DNA from: Pseudomonas atagonensis
GTDB lineage: Bacteria > Pseudomonadota > Gammaproteobacteria > Pseudomonadales > Pseudomonadaceae
Assembly: GCF_011369485.1 (NCBI RefSeq)
Contig: NZ_VXCA01000007.1
Coordinates: 62,001-126,000 of the forward strand
Reading direction: 5' to 3'
DNA: 64,000 nt
The position numbers were made by a program, and so were the translations under genes. The notes beneath the pieces were generated by a model that was not told the origin of the DNA, searched no databases, and saw only the letters and a list, made by a program, of their open reading frames with translations. Numbering within the stretch: the stretch's first letter is position 1; every line of letters starts with the position of its first letter. Shown in pieces: positions 40,608 through 49,739 of this stretch.

Positions 40608-40685
40608 CTCTGTGAAAACCACCAGCGGCTTGATCCGGCTCTGCACAATTGCAGATCCGGCGTCGTCTCCATGGTTTTCACAGAG
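40608..40685. repeat. Nested inverted repeat between yciH and speA
   Basis: Outer arms CTCTGTGAAAACCA (40608-40621) and TGGTTTTCACAGAG (40672-40685) are perfect. Nested inside, CCGGCTCTGCA faces TGCAGATCCGG around CAAT with one mismatch. There is no T-run on the plus strand. It may end the yciH message or form a cruciform. Confidence 0.7.
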
Positions 40686-40822
40686 CCTGTTCATGACCGG
40701 TTTCTAAACTCCACGCGGTCAGTGCGGTCTACCGCCGCGCTGACGAACCGTCATTTTCATACTTTAGACTGCGCCGGCCTGAGATCAGGCGACGCACTAT
40801 GACTTCTTTATAGGGGACTTCG

Positions 40823-42736
40823 ATGTCCGTACGACGCACACGCAAAGACGATGGCAGCCAATGGACAGTTGCGGACAGCCGCAGTGTTTACGGGATTCGC
40901 CATTGGGGGGCCGGGTATTTCGCGATCAATGACGCCGGTCGCGTCGAAGTTCGTCCGAACGGCCCGAGCAGCTCGCCTATCGACCTGTTCGAGCAAGTCG
41001 ACCAACTGCGCAAAAGCGGTTTGTCCTTGCCGTTGCTGGTTCGTTTCCCTGACATCCTGCAAGACCGCGTCCGTCAGCTCACCGGTGCTTTCGACTCGAA
41101 CATCGAGCGTCTGGAATACCAGAGCAAGTACACCGCGCTGTACCCGATCAAGGTCAACCAGCAAGAAGCAGTGATCGAGAACATCATCGCCACCCAGAAC
41201 GTCTCTATCGGTCTGGAAGCCGGCTCCAAGCCTGAGCTGCTGGCGGTACTGGCGCTGGCGCCGAAGGGCGGCACCATCGTCTGCAACGGTTACAAGGACC
41301 GCGAGTTCATCCGTCTGGCGCTGATGGGCCAGAAGCTCGGCCACAACGTGTTCATCGTGATCGAGAAAGAATCCGAAGTCGGTCTGGTGATCGAAGAAGC
41401 CGCTTCGCTGAAGGTCAAGCCACAGGTCGGCCTGCGCGTGCGTCTGTCCTCGCTGGCTTCGTCGAAGTGGGCGGACACCGGTGGCGAGAAATCCAAGTTC
41501 GGCCTGTCGGCGGCGCAACTGCTGTCGGTGGTCGAGCGTTTCCGCGCCGCCGGCCTGGATCAGGGCATCCGCCTTCTGCACTTCCATATGGGGTCGCAGA
41601 TCGCCAACCTCGCTGACTACCAGCACGGCTTCAAGGAAGCGATCCGTTACTACGGCGAGCTGCGCAACCTCGGTCTGCCGGTCGATCACATCGACGTCGG
41701 TGGCGGTCTGGGCGTCGACTACGACGGTACCCACTCGCGCAACGCCAGTTCGATCAACTACGACATGGACGATTACGCCGGTGTCGTGGTCGGTATGCTC
41801 AAGGAATTCTGCGACGCGCAGAGCTTGCCGCATCCGCACATATTCTCCGAAAGCGGCCGCTCGCTGACCGCTCACCACGCGATGCTGGTGGTGCAGGTGA
41901 CCGACGTCGAGAAACACAACGACGACGTGCCGCAAATCGAGAACAAGGAAGCGCTACCGGAAACCGTGCAGTGGCTGGTCGATCTGCTTGGCCCGACCGA
42001 CATCGAAATGGTCACCGAAACCTACTGGCGCGCCACCCACTACATGAGCGACGTGGCCGCCCAGTACGCCGACGGCAAACTGACCCTGGCCGAAAAAGCC
42101 CTCGCCGAGCAGTGCTACTTCGCCGTGTGCCGTCGCCTGCACAACTCGCTGAAGGCGCGCCAGCGTTCGCACCGTCAGGTGCTCGACGAGCTCAACGACA
42201 AACTGGCCGACAAGTACATCTGCAACTTCTCAGTGTTCCAGAGCCTGCCGGACACTTGGGCGATCGATCAGGTGCTGCCGATCATCCCGCTGCACCGTCT
42301 CGACGAAGAGCCGCTGCGCCGCGCGGTGCTGCAGGATCTGACCTGCGACTCCGACGGCAAGATCAACCAGTACGTCGACGAGCAGAGCATCGAGACCAGC
42401 CTGCCGGTACACGGTTTGAATGAAGGCGAAGACTACCTGCTGGGCGTGTTCCTGGTCGGCGCCTATCAGGAAATCCTCGGCGACATGCACAACCTGTTCG
42501 GTGACACCGACTCGGTGAACATCTACCAGAACGCCGATGGCAGCGTGTACCACGCCGGCATCGAGACCCACGACACTATCGAAGACATGCTGCGTTATGT
42601 GCACTTGTCGCCGGAAGAACTGATGACTCACTACCGCGACAAGTGCGCCAGTGCCCGCATCAGTGCCAGCGAGCGCACGCAATTTCTCGATGCCTTGCGT
42701 CTGGGCCTGACCCGCTCCTCCTACCTGTCTTCCTGA
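40823..42736 (+). CDS. speA: Biosynthetic arginine decarboxylase SpeA
   Basis: PLP enzyme that turns arginine into agmatine for putrescine and spermidine synthesis. The 637-residue length fits the biosynthetic (not the acid-inducible) type. The PLP lysine is in [17 protein letters not shown]. Other blocks are [43 protein letters not shown], and [26 protein letters not shown] precedes the ATG. It is the last gene of the conserved block; a large imperfect inverted repeat follows. Confidence 0.97.
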   Translation: MSVRRTRKDDGSQWTVADSRSVYGIRHWGAGYFAINDAGRVEVRPNGPSSSPIDLFEQVDQLRKSGLSLPLLVRFPDILQDRVRQLTGAFDSNIERLEYQSKYTALYPIKVNQQEAVIENIIATQNVSIGLEAGSKPELLAVLALAPKGGTIVCNGYKDREFIRLALMGQKLGHNVFIVIEKESEVGLVIEEAASLKVKPQVGLRVRLSSLASSKWADTGGEKSKFGLSAAQLLSVVERFRAAGLDQGIRLLHFHMGSQIANLADYQHGFKEAIRYYGELRNLGLPVDHIDVGGGLGVDYDGTHSRNASSINYDMDDYAGVVVGMLKEFCDAQSLPHPHIFSESGRSLTAHHAMLVVQVTDVEKHNDDVPQIENKEALPETVQWLVDLLGPTDIEMVTETYWRATHYMSDVAAQYADGKLTLAEKALAEQCYFAVCRRLHNSLKARQRSHRQVLDELNDKLADKYICNFSVFQSLPDTWAIDQVLPIIPLHRLDEEPLRRAVLQDLTCDSDGKINQYVDEQSIETSLPVHGLNEGEDYLLGVFLVGAYQEILGDMHNLFGDTDSVNIYQNADGSVYHAGIETHDTIEDMLRYVHLSPEELMTHYRDKCASARISASERTQFLDALRLGLTRSSYLSS

Positions 42737-42755
42737 CAGGTTGAAGCGCTCTCGA

Positions 42756-42804
42756 CGGTTTGTCTGAAACTTTGCTTTTGGCTGATGAAAGTTCAGACAA
42801 ACCG
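42756..42804. repeat. Near-perfect 17-bp inverted repeat after speA
   Basis: CGGTTTGTCTGAAACTTT and AAAGTTCAGACAAACCG face each other around 14 bases and differ by one inserted A. There is no T-run on the plus strand. It lies 20 bases after the speA stop and probably caps the speA mRNA. Confidence 0.7.
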
Positions 42805-42969
42805 GTGGGACGTTTCCCAAGTTCTGCGCGAAATGATCGGCGGCCGGTTCCAGCAAAGCGAACTGGTCTGCTTTTCACGTAGGTCATTTCCTAAGTTGTA
42901 TTTCGGCACTCTACTCGGCCATGCCACTCGGCGAGAATCCCCGGCCGCCCCTCCTGTAGAGATCCGCCT

Positions 42970-44310
42970 ATGTTCGATCCAGTCAACGAGCCGTCGTTTC
43001 GTCTCGATGTAGCGGGTCTGTCCGACCCCTTCGAGGTGCTGGCCTTTACCGGTAGCGAGTGCATCAGTGAGCCGTTCGCGTTCGAGATCGATGTGTTGAT
43101 CGACGACCCGCACCTGGACCTGTCGGGCCTGTTGTTCCGTTCAGCTTTCCTGCAATTCGGATCATCGTCCAACGGCATTCACGGGCAACTGCAAAGCCTC
43201 GTGCAGCATGAATACGGCCACGGCGCGCGGTTGTGTCGAGCGCGATTGGGGCCGAAGCTGAGTTGTCTGGATCTGCGTTTCAGCCAGCGGATTTTCAGCG
43301 ACTGTTCGGTACCGCAGATTCTCGTCCAGGTTCTCAAGGCCCACGGCATTGTCGGCGCGCAACGACGTTTCGACGTGCACGGCGACTACCCGGCGCGCAC
43401 GTTTTGCACGCAATACCACGAATCGGATCTGCAATTTCTCCAGCGTCTCTGCGCGCAGTCCGGCCTGCATTACTATTTCGAACATCGGCGCGACGGCCAT
43501 TGCCTGGTGTTCGGCGATGACCCGGCAGAATTGCCCGAGGCCGACCTGACTCAGGATGCGAGCGCGGGTGATGCGCCTTCGATCAGCCGTTGGCAGGTGC
43601 AGGTGAGTTCCCACTCCGGCAGCAAACACTCCACGCCACTGCGCCGGGGCGAAGGGCAGACGCATCTGCCGGCGCTGCGCAGCGGGCAATGGCTGGCGTT
43701 GGCGGGCCAGCCGTCCGCCGAGAGCAATCGACGCTGGCTGGTGAACCGTGTCGAGCACCGCGCCGATCAATCCCTCGAACCGCCCTACAGCAACCGGGTT
43801 TGCGCCGTGGAGCAGTTGCCATCGACGCTGGCGGTAGACGTGGCACGGCGGGTGCGTATGCACAGTCTGCAACGCGCCTGGGTGGTGACGGTCGACGATC
43901 CGCGACCCGATCCGCGGCGTTCGGTGGCGGTGCAGTTCGACTGGCTCTACCAAGGCGAGGGCGCGGCGCCCAGTCATTGTTGGTTGCCGCTGGCGCCGGT
44001 GCTCGACGAATCTTCGCCGGGTGCATTGCAGGACGGCGTCGAAGTGGTGGTGAGTTTCCTTGAAGGTGATCCTGATCAGCCAATGATCACCGGGGTTCTG
44101 CAAGAGCCGACGATCCCTGAAGACAGTGACGACCCGCCGCCGCAGCTGCCGGAACATCTTGAAAGCGCGGGCTTCGCCACCTGGTTGAAGTCGGCGGAAC
44201 CTTTGCTGCTGTTGTGCCTGATGCCGGGGGGCGGCAGTTACCGTCATTGTGCCCAGTCGATCTGCAGTTGCCGATTGCTGGCGACGCTTGAACAGAGCGG
44301 CGGAGCATGA
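42970..44310 (+). CDS. vgrG: Short VgrG-like type VI spike protein
   Basis: Tip protein of the type VI secretion puncturing device, 446 residues, shorter than the usual 600-700. The gp27-like start is FRLDVAGLSDPFEVLAFTGSE, then AHGIVGAQRRFDVHGDYPARTFCTQYHESDLQFLQRLCAQSGLHYYFEH. The gp5-like OB fold follows with AVQFDWLYQGEGAAPSHCWLPLAPVLDE, DGVEVVVSFLEGDPDQPMITGVLQEP. The region after that is only about 60 residues, with no toxin domain and no long beta-helix. No structural T6SS genes are in the window, so this is an orphan accessory spike. It overlaps the DUF4123 gene by 4 bases. Confidence 0.9.
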   Translation: MFDPVNEPSFRLDVAGLSDPFEVLAFTGSECISEPFAFEIDVLIDDPHLDLSGLLFRSAFLQFGSSSNGIHGQLQSLVQHEYGHGARLCRARLGPKLSCLDLRFSQRIFSDCSVPQILVQVLKAHGIVGAQRRFDVHGDYPARTFCTQYHESDLQFLQRLCAQSGLHYYFEHRRDGHCLVFGDDPAELPEADLTQDASAGDAPSISRWQVQVSSHSGSKHSTPLRRGEGQTHLPALRSGQWLALAGQPSAESNRRWLVNRVEHRADQSLEPPYSNRVCAVEQLPSTLAVDVARRVRMHSLQRAWVVTVDDPRPDPRRSVAVQFDWLYQGEGAAPSHCWLPLAPVLDESSPGALQDGVEVVVSFLEGDPDQPMITGVLQEPTIPEDSDDPPPQLPEHLESAGFATWLKSAEPLLLLCLMPGGGSYRHCAQSICSCRLLATLEQSGGA

Positions 44311-45101
44311 GTGGTGTGGCATCAGGGCCGGGCGCGCAATGGCTGTTGCTGGAGAGTGCGGACGCACCGCTGGCGGTGACGACATTGCGTCAGGGCTTCG
44401 CCGGCGTGCGTTGCTTCTGGTTGTTCGACGACACCGAATTTCAACCGCTGAGAGCGCAGGGGCCGGTACTCGTCGAGCTATCCGGTTGCCCGGCACTGGC
44501 GGCGTTGTGTCTGCGCGATCCACACACCTGGCGTGGCTTGCTGCTCGGTAGCGAGGCGGCGGTCGAGCCGTTGCTCGGGCATCTGCGGCGCATGCTCACG
44601 GTGTCCTTCGATCTCAATCATCGTGCGCTGTTCGGTTACTACAATCGCCAGACCGCGAGTTACTTTTTCGATGCCTGCGACGCCGAAGAACTCAGCCGCT
44701 GGCTCGGGCCAATCGAGCAGATTCGCTGGTTCGGAGGCACCTGGGCCGACCGCGCCATCGGCCTTCAGGGCTGGCAGCAACTGCGTAATCCCCACCGGCC
44801 CGTCGAACCGCTAGGTATCGAGCAAAGCCTGACCCGGCGTCAGCGCGCACGTCTGCAAACCTGTCTGTTGGAACAGCACATCTGGCGTTGGGGACAATCG
44901 ATGGGAACCGATTACCTGACGATGGCCTCCCATGTTCAGCAAGGCCTCGCGCTGGGGTTCGGCGAACAATCGCTGCTCGATGGCTGGTTGTGGCTACGCT
45001 TGCTGCATCCGCGTGCGGTGCTGGTGCCGTTGCCGGCGGGATTGACTGGCGAACAGCGGCTCGAGTATCTGCGCCGACACTGGCAGAACGATCAACCTTG
45101 A
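44307..45101 (+). CDS. DUF4123 type VI effector adaptor
   Basis: A 264-residue protein of the DUF4123 family (Tap/TEC), which loads a specific effector onto its cognate VgrG. The N-terminal half shows QWLLLESADAPLAVTTLRQGF, LVELSGCPALAALCL and LGHLRRMLTVSFDLNHRALFGYYNRQTASYFFDACDAEELSRWLGPI, which fits the family. It starts inside the end of vgrG (ATGA overlap), so the pair is translationally coupled. The next gene would then be the cargo by position. Confidence 0.88.
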   Translation: MSGVASGPGAQWLLLESADAPLAVTTLRQGFAGVRCFWLFDDTEFQPLRAQGPVLVELSGCPALAALCLRDPHTWRGLLLGSEAAVEPLLGHLRRMLTVSFDLNHRALFGYYNRQTASYFFDACDAEELSRWLGPIEQIRWFGGTWADRAIGLQGWQQLRNPHRPVEPLGIEQSLTRRQRARLQTCLLEQHIWRWGQSMGTDYLTMASHVQQGLALGFGEQSLLDGWLWLRLLHPRAVLVPLPAGLTGEQRLEYLRRHWQNDQP

Positions 45102-45119
45102 AGGCGAGACCGGGTACCC

Positions 45120-45995
45120 ATGGCAGACTCTTTGGCGCAACGCTTCACAGCCGTGGTGGGCGCACTGGTGCTGGCGCTGTTGAGCGGTTGCTCGCCGGTC
45201 AAGGTTCTCAATGCGCTGACGCCGGCCGACACGTTTGAGCGAACGGTCGGCATCGCTTACGGCGACGACCCGCGGCAGAAGCTCGACGTTTATGTGCCGC
45301 GCCAGCCCCATGAAAATGCGCCGGTGGTGGTGTTTTTTTATGGCGGCAGCTGGAACAGCGGCGCCCGTGAGGATTACGCCTTTGTCGGCGAGGCACTGGC
45401 GTCGCGGGGAATCGTTGCGGTGCTGGCCGATTACCGACTTTATCCACAGGTGCGCTATCCACTGTTTCTGCAGGACGGCGCACGGGCCGTAGCGTGGACG
45501 AAGGCGCACATCCGCGAGTATTCCGGCAACCCGCAGCGTCTGTATCTGATGGGGCACAGTTCCGGCGCCTACAACGCGGCGATGCTGGCGCTGGATCCGC
45601 AGCTGCTGGGTGCGGTCGGTATGTCGCCCAAAGAACTCAGCGGCTGGATCGGTCTGGCCGGGCCTTACGATTTTCTGCCAATCAAGAATCCTGACGTGCG
45701 GCCGGTATTTTTCTGGCCGGATTCACCGCCGCAATCGCAACCGATCAATCACGTCAGTCACGGTGCGCCGCCAGCGTTGCTGATCGCCGCCAGCGAAGAC
45801 ACGCTGGTCGATCCGACGCGCAATACCAGCGGCCTCGCCCGCAAGTTGCGTGGCGTCGGGGTACCGGTGCAGGACTTGTACTATTCACGCCCCAGCCACG
45901 TGACGCTGGTGGCGACACTCTCCCGACCGCTGCGGCGACTGGCACCGGTGCTCGATCAAGTGGTCGGGTTCATCCGGCACACTCCGCCTCAGTGA
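45120..45995 (+). CDS. Alpha/beta hydrolase lipoprotein, possible T6SS-linked esterase
   Basis: A 291-residue esterase/lipase-fold protein. The N-terminus has a lipobox LLSGC with Cys24, so a lipid-anchored periplasmic protein is predicted. The oxyanion-type motif FFYGGSW lies near 72-78, the nucleophile elbow is GHSSG with Ser147, and likely triad partners are the Asp in SEDTLVDPTR and the His in RPSHVTL. It lies 18 bases after the DUF4123 gene, the position usually held by the effector. A lipobox is unusual for a T6SS effector, so it may instead be an unrelated housekeeping esterase or a periplasmic partner. It overlaps the MATE gene tail to tail. Confidence 0.88.
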   Translation: MADSLAQRFTAVVGALVLALLSGCSPVKVLNALTPADTFERTVGIAYGDDPRQKLDVYVPRQPHENAPVVVFFYGGSWNSGAREDYAFVGEALASRGIVAVLADYRLYPQVRYPLFLQDGARAVAWTKAHIREYSGNPQRLYLMGHSSGAYNAAMLALDPQLLGAVGMSPKELSGWIGLAGPYDFLPIKNPDVRPVFFWPDSPPQSQPINHVSHGAPPALLIAASEDTLVDPTRNTSGLARKLRGVGVPVQDLYYSRPSHVTLVATLSRPLRRLAPVLDQVVGFIRHTPPQ

Positions 45996-47338
45996 GCGCG
46001 GCCGTTGAACCAGCGATCATGGCGCCGCAGCCAGACTGCGAAGCCGCCAAGGGTCAGGCTGCGCAACACCATGAACAGCAGAAACGAAATCCACAAACCA
46101 TGGTTGCCCAGCCCTTGCAGCGCCCAGGCGAAGGGCAGCAACAGCAGCACTGTCAGCAGCATGCCGTTGCGCATTTCCCGGGCGCGGGTGGCGCCGATGA
46201 ACAGCCCGTCGAGCAAGTAACTCCAGACCGCAATCAGTGGCAGCACAGCGAGGTACGGCAGGTAAATGAACGCGGTGTCGCGCACGCTCTGAATGTCGGT
46301 CTGCATTTCGATGAACAAATGCCCACCCAGCAGAAACAGCGCGGCAAAACCCAGGCTGGCGATCAGTGACCAGCCCCCGGCGACCACCAGCGAGCGACGC
46401 AACGCCAGGCGATCACGCGCGCCGATGGCATGCCCGCACAGTGCTTCGACGGCATGGGCGAGGCCATCCAGTGCATGGGCCGTCAGCAGCAAACCGTTGA
46501 GCAGCAGCGCGTTGGCCGCCACGGTGGCATCCCCCAGTCGCGCGCCTTGCACGGTGATCAGGAAAAACACCGACTGCAGCGCCAGGCTGCGAATGAAGAT
46601 GTCGCGATTGACCGCCAGCAGCGGGCGCCAGCTCTGCCACACCCTCAGCGCGGCCCAGACGATGTGCCCCGGGTAGGCGCGCAATGCCTTGCGGGTCAAC
46701 AGCAGACCGAGGAGGGCGCCGCTCCATTCGGCGATCACCGAGGCACGGGCCGAACCGACCACGCCCCAGTCCAGGCCGAGGACGAACCACAGGTTGAGGA
46801 CGATATTGATCAGGTTGGTGGTCAGCAGAATCGCCAGCGGCGCCCGGGCGTTCTGCGTGCCGAGGAACCAGCCGACCAGCGCATAACTGGCCAGCGCTGC
46901 GGGCAGGCCTAACAACCGAGTGTGGAAAAAGTCGCGGGTCAGTTGATCGAGCTCCGCCGACGGCTGCATGAAGTGCAGGGCAACGCCGCTCAATGGCACG
47001 CCGAGGGTGCCGAGTACCAGCGCCAGCCCCATCGCCAGCAGCAAACCCTGCAACAGAATCTGCCGCAACGCCGCGCCATCGCTGCGCCCGGCGGCCTGCG
47101 CGGCGAAACCGGTGGTGCCCATGCGCAGAAACCCCATGGCCCAGGCCAGAAAGGTGTACAGGCTGGCGCCGACCGCCACCGCGCCCAGCTGATGGGCGTG
47201 GGGCAAGTGGCCGATCACGGTGCTGTCGACCAGCGCCACCAGCGGCACGGAAATATTGGAAAGAATCATCGGCGCGGCCAGCGCCCAGACCTTGCGGTGG
47301 GTCGGGCGGTCGCGCCAGTCGGCGATCAGATTGGACAT
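45989..47338 (-). CDS. MATE family efflux transporter (DinF-like)
   Basis: A 449-residue, 12-helix inner-membrane cation/drug antiporter. The family layout of two similar halves is visible: KVWALAAPMILSNISVPLVALVDSTVIGHL at the start, FLRMGTTGFAAQAAGRSDGA, and in the second half NALLLNGLLLTAHALDGLAHAVEALCGHAIGARDRLALRRS. This last motif is typical of the DinF/NorM subgroup. Substrate is unknown. Its stop codon lies within the last bases of the convergent hydrolase gene. Confidence 0.94.
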   Translation of the reverse strand: MSNLIADWRDRPTHRKVWALAAPMILSNISVPLVALVDSTVIGHLPHAHQLGAVAVGASLYTFLAWAMGFLRMGTTGFAAQAAGRSDGAALRQILLQGLLLAMGLALVLGTLGVPLSGVALHFMQPSAELDQLTRDFFHTRLLGLPAALASYALVGWFLGTQNARAPLAILLTTNLINIVLNLWFVLGLDWGVVGSARASVIAEWSGALLGLLLTRKALRAYPGHIVWAALRVWQSWRPLLAVNRDIFIRSLALQSVFFLITVQGARLGDATVAANALLLNGLLLTAHALDGLAHAVEALCGHAIGARDRLALRRSLVVAGGWSLIASLGFAALFLLGGHLFIEMQTDIQSVRDTAFIYLPYLAVLPLIAVWSYLLDGLFIGATRAREMRNGMLLTVLLLLPFAWALQGLGNHGLWISFLLFMVLRSLTLGGFAVWLRRHDRWFNGRAH

Positions 47339-47377
47339 GCGGGCTCCTTGGGGGAGCGGGATTGTAGCGCTAGAAGC

Positions 47378-47526
47378 ACCCTCACCCCAGCCCTCTCCCA
47401 GAGGGAGAGGGGGCAGATCTCTGTTGTTTTCAATCCTGAGTTCGACTCAGGCTCGCAGGTCGGTGTATTTCCTGAAAACACCTCGATCAGTTCCCTCTCC
47501 CTCCGGGAGAGGGCTAGGGTGAGGGG
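47378..47526. repeat. Paired intergenic repeat (CCCTCACCCCAGCCCTCTCC type)
   Basis: The left copy from 47378 (CCCTCACCCCAGCCCTCTCC then CAGAGGGAGAGGG) and the right copy to 47526 (CCCTCTCCCTCCGGGAGAGG then GCTAGGGTGAGGG) are inverted relative to each other. Each arm also holds its own CCTCTCCC/GGGAGAGG hairpin. This is a widespread intergenic palindrome of pseudomonads and related bacteria. It lies between the MATE gene and a small membrane-protein gene. Confidence 0.85.
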
Positions 47527-47537
47527 CTTCTAAAGGC

Positions 47538-47831
47538 CTAGTGAATAATCCAGCTCAGCAACCACAACCCCAGCAGCAACCAGATAATCCCGGCAATGAT
47601 CGAGGCATTCATGAACGCGCGAATCGCCGACCACATCAGCATCAGCCCGACCACCAGCGCGATGATGCTGATGATCGACGTGTCCATGCCCAGGGTTTTG
47701 GCCAGGCCATCGACGAAATTGCCACCGGCATTGCTCAGAATGTTGAACAGGCCGCTGAGGCCATCGACGATAAAGCGGATGATCGAGCCGAGTGCCTGGC
47801 CGAGCCATTCGAAAAAGCTTTCTACCTGCAT
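47538..47831 (-). CDS. Small membrane protein of unknown function (97 aa)
   Basis: ATG 47831 has AGGA seven bases upstream, so upstream in-frame starts are rejected. The protein begins with an amphipathic part (QVESFFEWLGQALGSIIRFIVDGL). Two hydrophobic helices follow (SIISIIALVVGLMLMWSAIRAF and IIAGIIWLLLGLWLLSWIIH). No family was recognised. It is probably an inner-membrane protein. It is isolated: repeats lie on one side and a divergent MazG-like gene on the other. Confidence 0.75.
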   Translation of the reverse strand: MQVESFFEWLGQALGSIIRFIVDGLSGLFNILSNAGGNFVDGLAKTLGMDTSIISIIALVVGLMLMWSAIRAFMNASIIAGIIWLLLGLWLLSWIIH

Positions 47832-47918
47832 GTGTGCATCCTGATGAAAGAGCTGAGCCTTGGGCCACAACGCAGGTGGCCGAGTTCCCTGCATGATAGT
47901 GGGTTTACTCAATCCCTG

Positions 47919-47939
47919 TGGGAGCAAGCCCGCCCCCAC
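47919..47939. repeat. Single REP-like palindrome
   Basis: GTGGG and CCCAC flank AGCAAGCCCGCC; the sequence is a shortened relative of the REP arms at 24346 and 57547. It lies in the spacer between the small membrane protein gene and the MazG-like gene. Confidence 0.55.
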
Positions 47940-48009
47940 CAAAAGCATAGCGCTGCCTATTGCCTTCAATGGGCATCCCCCCGAAGCTATACGCCTTCAG
48001 GAGAACCCG

Positions 48010-48312
48010 ATGAACCTTGTTGAACTGACCGAACGCCTGCACGCCATTCGCGACCGCAATGACTGGCGGCAATTTCACAGCCCGAAAAACCTCGCCATGG
48101 CCGCCAGCGTCGAGATGTCTGAACTGGTGGAGATCTTCCAGTGGCTGAGCGAAGACCAGTCGCGCCAGTTGCCAGCGGACAAACTCGCGCACGCCGGGCA
48201 GGAAGTCGGCGACATCGTTCTGTATCTGTTGCTGCTGTGCAGCGAGTTGGGGCTGGACATGAATGAAGTGGTGCGTGCCAAGCTCGCCGACAGCGAACGG
48301 CGGTTCAGCTGA
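48010..48312 (+). CDS. MazG-like nucleotide pyrophosphohydrolase
   Basis: A 100-residue all-helical NTP pyrophosphatase of the MazG/RS21-C6 group, which removes non-canonical dNTPs. The metal-binding acidic pattern is conserved: AMAASVEMSELVEIFQWLSE (ExxE) and later AHAGQEVGDIVLYLLLLCSE (ExxD). Start ATG 48010 follows CAGGAGAA. The stop overlaps the cmoM start as TGATG, so the two are coupled. Confidence 0.9.
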   Translation: MNLVELTERLHAIRDRNDWRQFHSPKNLAMAASVEMSELVEIFQWLSEDQSRQLPADKLAHAGQEVGDIVLYLLLLCSELGLDMNEVVRAKLADSERRFS

Positions 48313-49061
48313 TGAGCGACCGTCATTTCGATCAGTTGGCGACGCGATTCGCCGAGAAAATCTACGGCGGCGCCAAAGGTGCGATTCGCCTCGCGGTGCT
48401 GCAAGCTGACCTCGCCGAAGCGCTGCCGGATCGCCCGTTGCGCGTTCTCGACATCGGCGGCGGCCTTGGCCACATGTCGCTGTGGCTGGCCGAACGCGGC
48501 CACGACGTAACCTTCACCGAACCGGCCGAGCCGATGCTCGAAGGCGCCCGTCAGCGCTTCGCCGACGCGGGGCAGACTGCAACGTTCATTCAGGCACCGT
48601 GGCAGGAACTGCTCGGGCAACTGACCGAACCGTACGACCTGGTGATCTGCCACGCCGTGCTGGAATGGCTGGCCGAGCCCCACGCGATTCTGCCGGTGCT
48701 GCATCAACTGACCAAACCCGGTGGCTGGTTGTCGCTGGCGTTCTACAACCGCGATGCGCTGATTTACCGAAATCTGCTCAAGGGCCATTTCAAGAAGATG
48801 CGCAAAAACGACATGGCCGGTGAAAAGCAGAGCCTGACCCCGCAGCAGCCCCTCGATCCGCGCGAACTGGCAACGCAACTCGAAGGCCTGTGGCAGGTCG
48901 AAAGCCAGAGCGGGATACGGGTTTTTCACGACTACATGCCGGTGGAATTCCAGGCTCGCGCCGAACTGGTGGATTTGCTCGAGATGGAACTGGCCCACCG
49001 TCGTCACCCAAGCTTCGCCGGGCTTGGGCGTTACTTGCACTGGATCTGCCGGCCGATCTGA
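48312..49061 (+). CDS. cmoM: tRNA cmo5U carboxyl methyltransferase CmoM
   Basis: SAM-dependent methyl esterification of 5-carboxymethoxyuridine at the tRNA wobble base. The 249-residue protein has the SAM site RVLDIGGGLGHMSLWLAERG. Regions specific to CmoM are LVICHAVLEWLAEPHAILPV, GGWLSLAFYNRDALIYRNLL, SGIRVFHDYM and the C-terminal LGRYLHWICRP, all closely matching the E. coli protein. It overlaps the MazG-like gene by one base and is 12 bases upstream of a DUF4136 lipoprotein gene. Confidence 0.93.
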   Translation: MSDRHFDQLATRFAEKIYGGAKGAIRLAVLQADLAEALPDRPLRVLDIGGGLGHMSLWLAERGHDVTFTEPAEPMLEGARQRFADAGQTATFIQAPWQELLGQLTEPYDLVICHAVLEWLAEPHAILPVLHQLTKPGGWLSLAFYNRDALIYRNLLKGHFKKMRKNDMAGEKQSLTPQQPLDPRELATQLEGLWQVESQSGIRVFHDYMPVEFQARAELVDLLEMELAHRRHPSFAGLGRYLHWICRPI

Positions 49062-49073
49062 TCGGAGCGCAAC

Positions 49074-49685
49074 ATGAAAGCTCATTGCGGGTTATTGCTG
49101 TTCTGCCTGGGGTTGGCCGCCTGTCAGGGCAGCAACCCCTACGTGGCGCAGTCGCGGCCCTTGCCACCGGCACCGCCGCAAGCCGCCAATACCTTCGATC
49201 GCAGCGCTTACCCGGCGCCCCCACGCGATTACGGGCGTTACCGCAGTTGGGCCTGGCTCAACGGGCAGTTGCCGCCGGGCACGGCGTGGGCGGATTCGGC
49301 ACAAGTCGCCGAGGCGGTGAGCAATGCGCTCGACCAACGCGGCTTGCGTCCGCTGCACGACAATCGTCCGGCCGACCTGCTCGTCAGCGCCAACCTGCGC
49401 CTGGAAACCCGTTTGCGTCAGGTACAGGACGACTACGGCTATTACGGCGGATACAGCGGCTATGATCGATATGGTCGCGGTTACGGCATGTACAACAGCG
49501 TGCCGATCGTGCGCACGTATCAGGAGCAGGTTGTCGTGGTGCAAGTCGATCTGTTCGATGCCGGCAGCGGTCAGCCGGTCTGGAGCGCCAGTGCCGAAAC
49601 CGCCGACAAGGGCAGCCCGATCGATCGCACCGATGCGATTCGCGAGGCTGTCGAAAAGGCCATGTCGGCGTATCCTCCCAGTTAG
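49074..49685 (+). CDS. DUF4136 lipoprotein (copy 1)
   Basis: A 203-residue protein with a signal peptide and a lipobox LAAC (Cys17). The DUF4136 body has [41 protein letters not shown] and the end [21 protein letters not shown] Gly/Tyr-rich insert ([18 protein letters not shown]) lies at about 122-140. The family is a group of outer-envelope lipoproteins without an assigned function. It forms a tandem paralogue pair with the next gene, 54 bases away. Confidence 0.9.
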   Translation: MKAHCGLLLFCLGLAACQGSNPYVAQSRPLPPAPPQAANTFDRSAYPAPPRDYGRYRSWAWLNGQLPPGTAWADSAQVAEAVSNALDQRGLRPLHDNRPADLLVSANLRLETRLRQVQDDYGYYGGYSGYDRYGRGYGMYNSVPIVRTYQEQVVVVQVDLFDAGSGQPVWSASAETADKGSPIDRTDAIREAVEKAMSAYPPS

Positions 49686-49739
49686 CTTCCGACCACCGGG
49701 AAGCTCCCGCAGGTTCATGTCTTCAACCGGAGAAAAACC

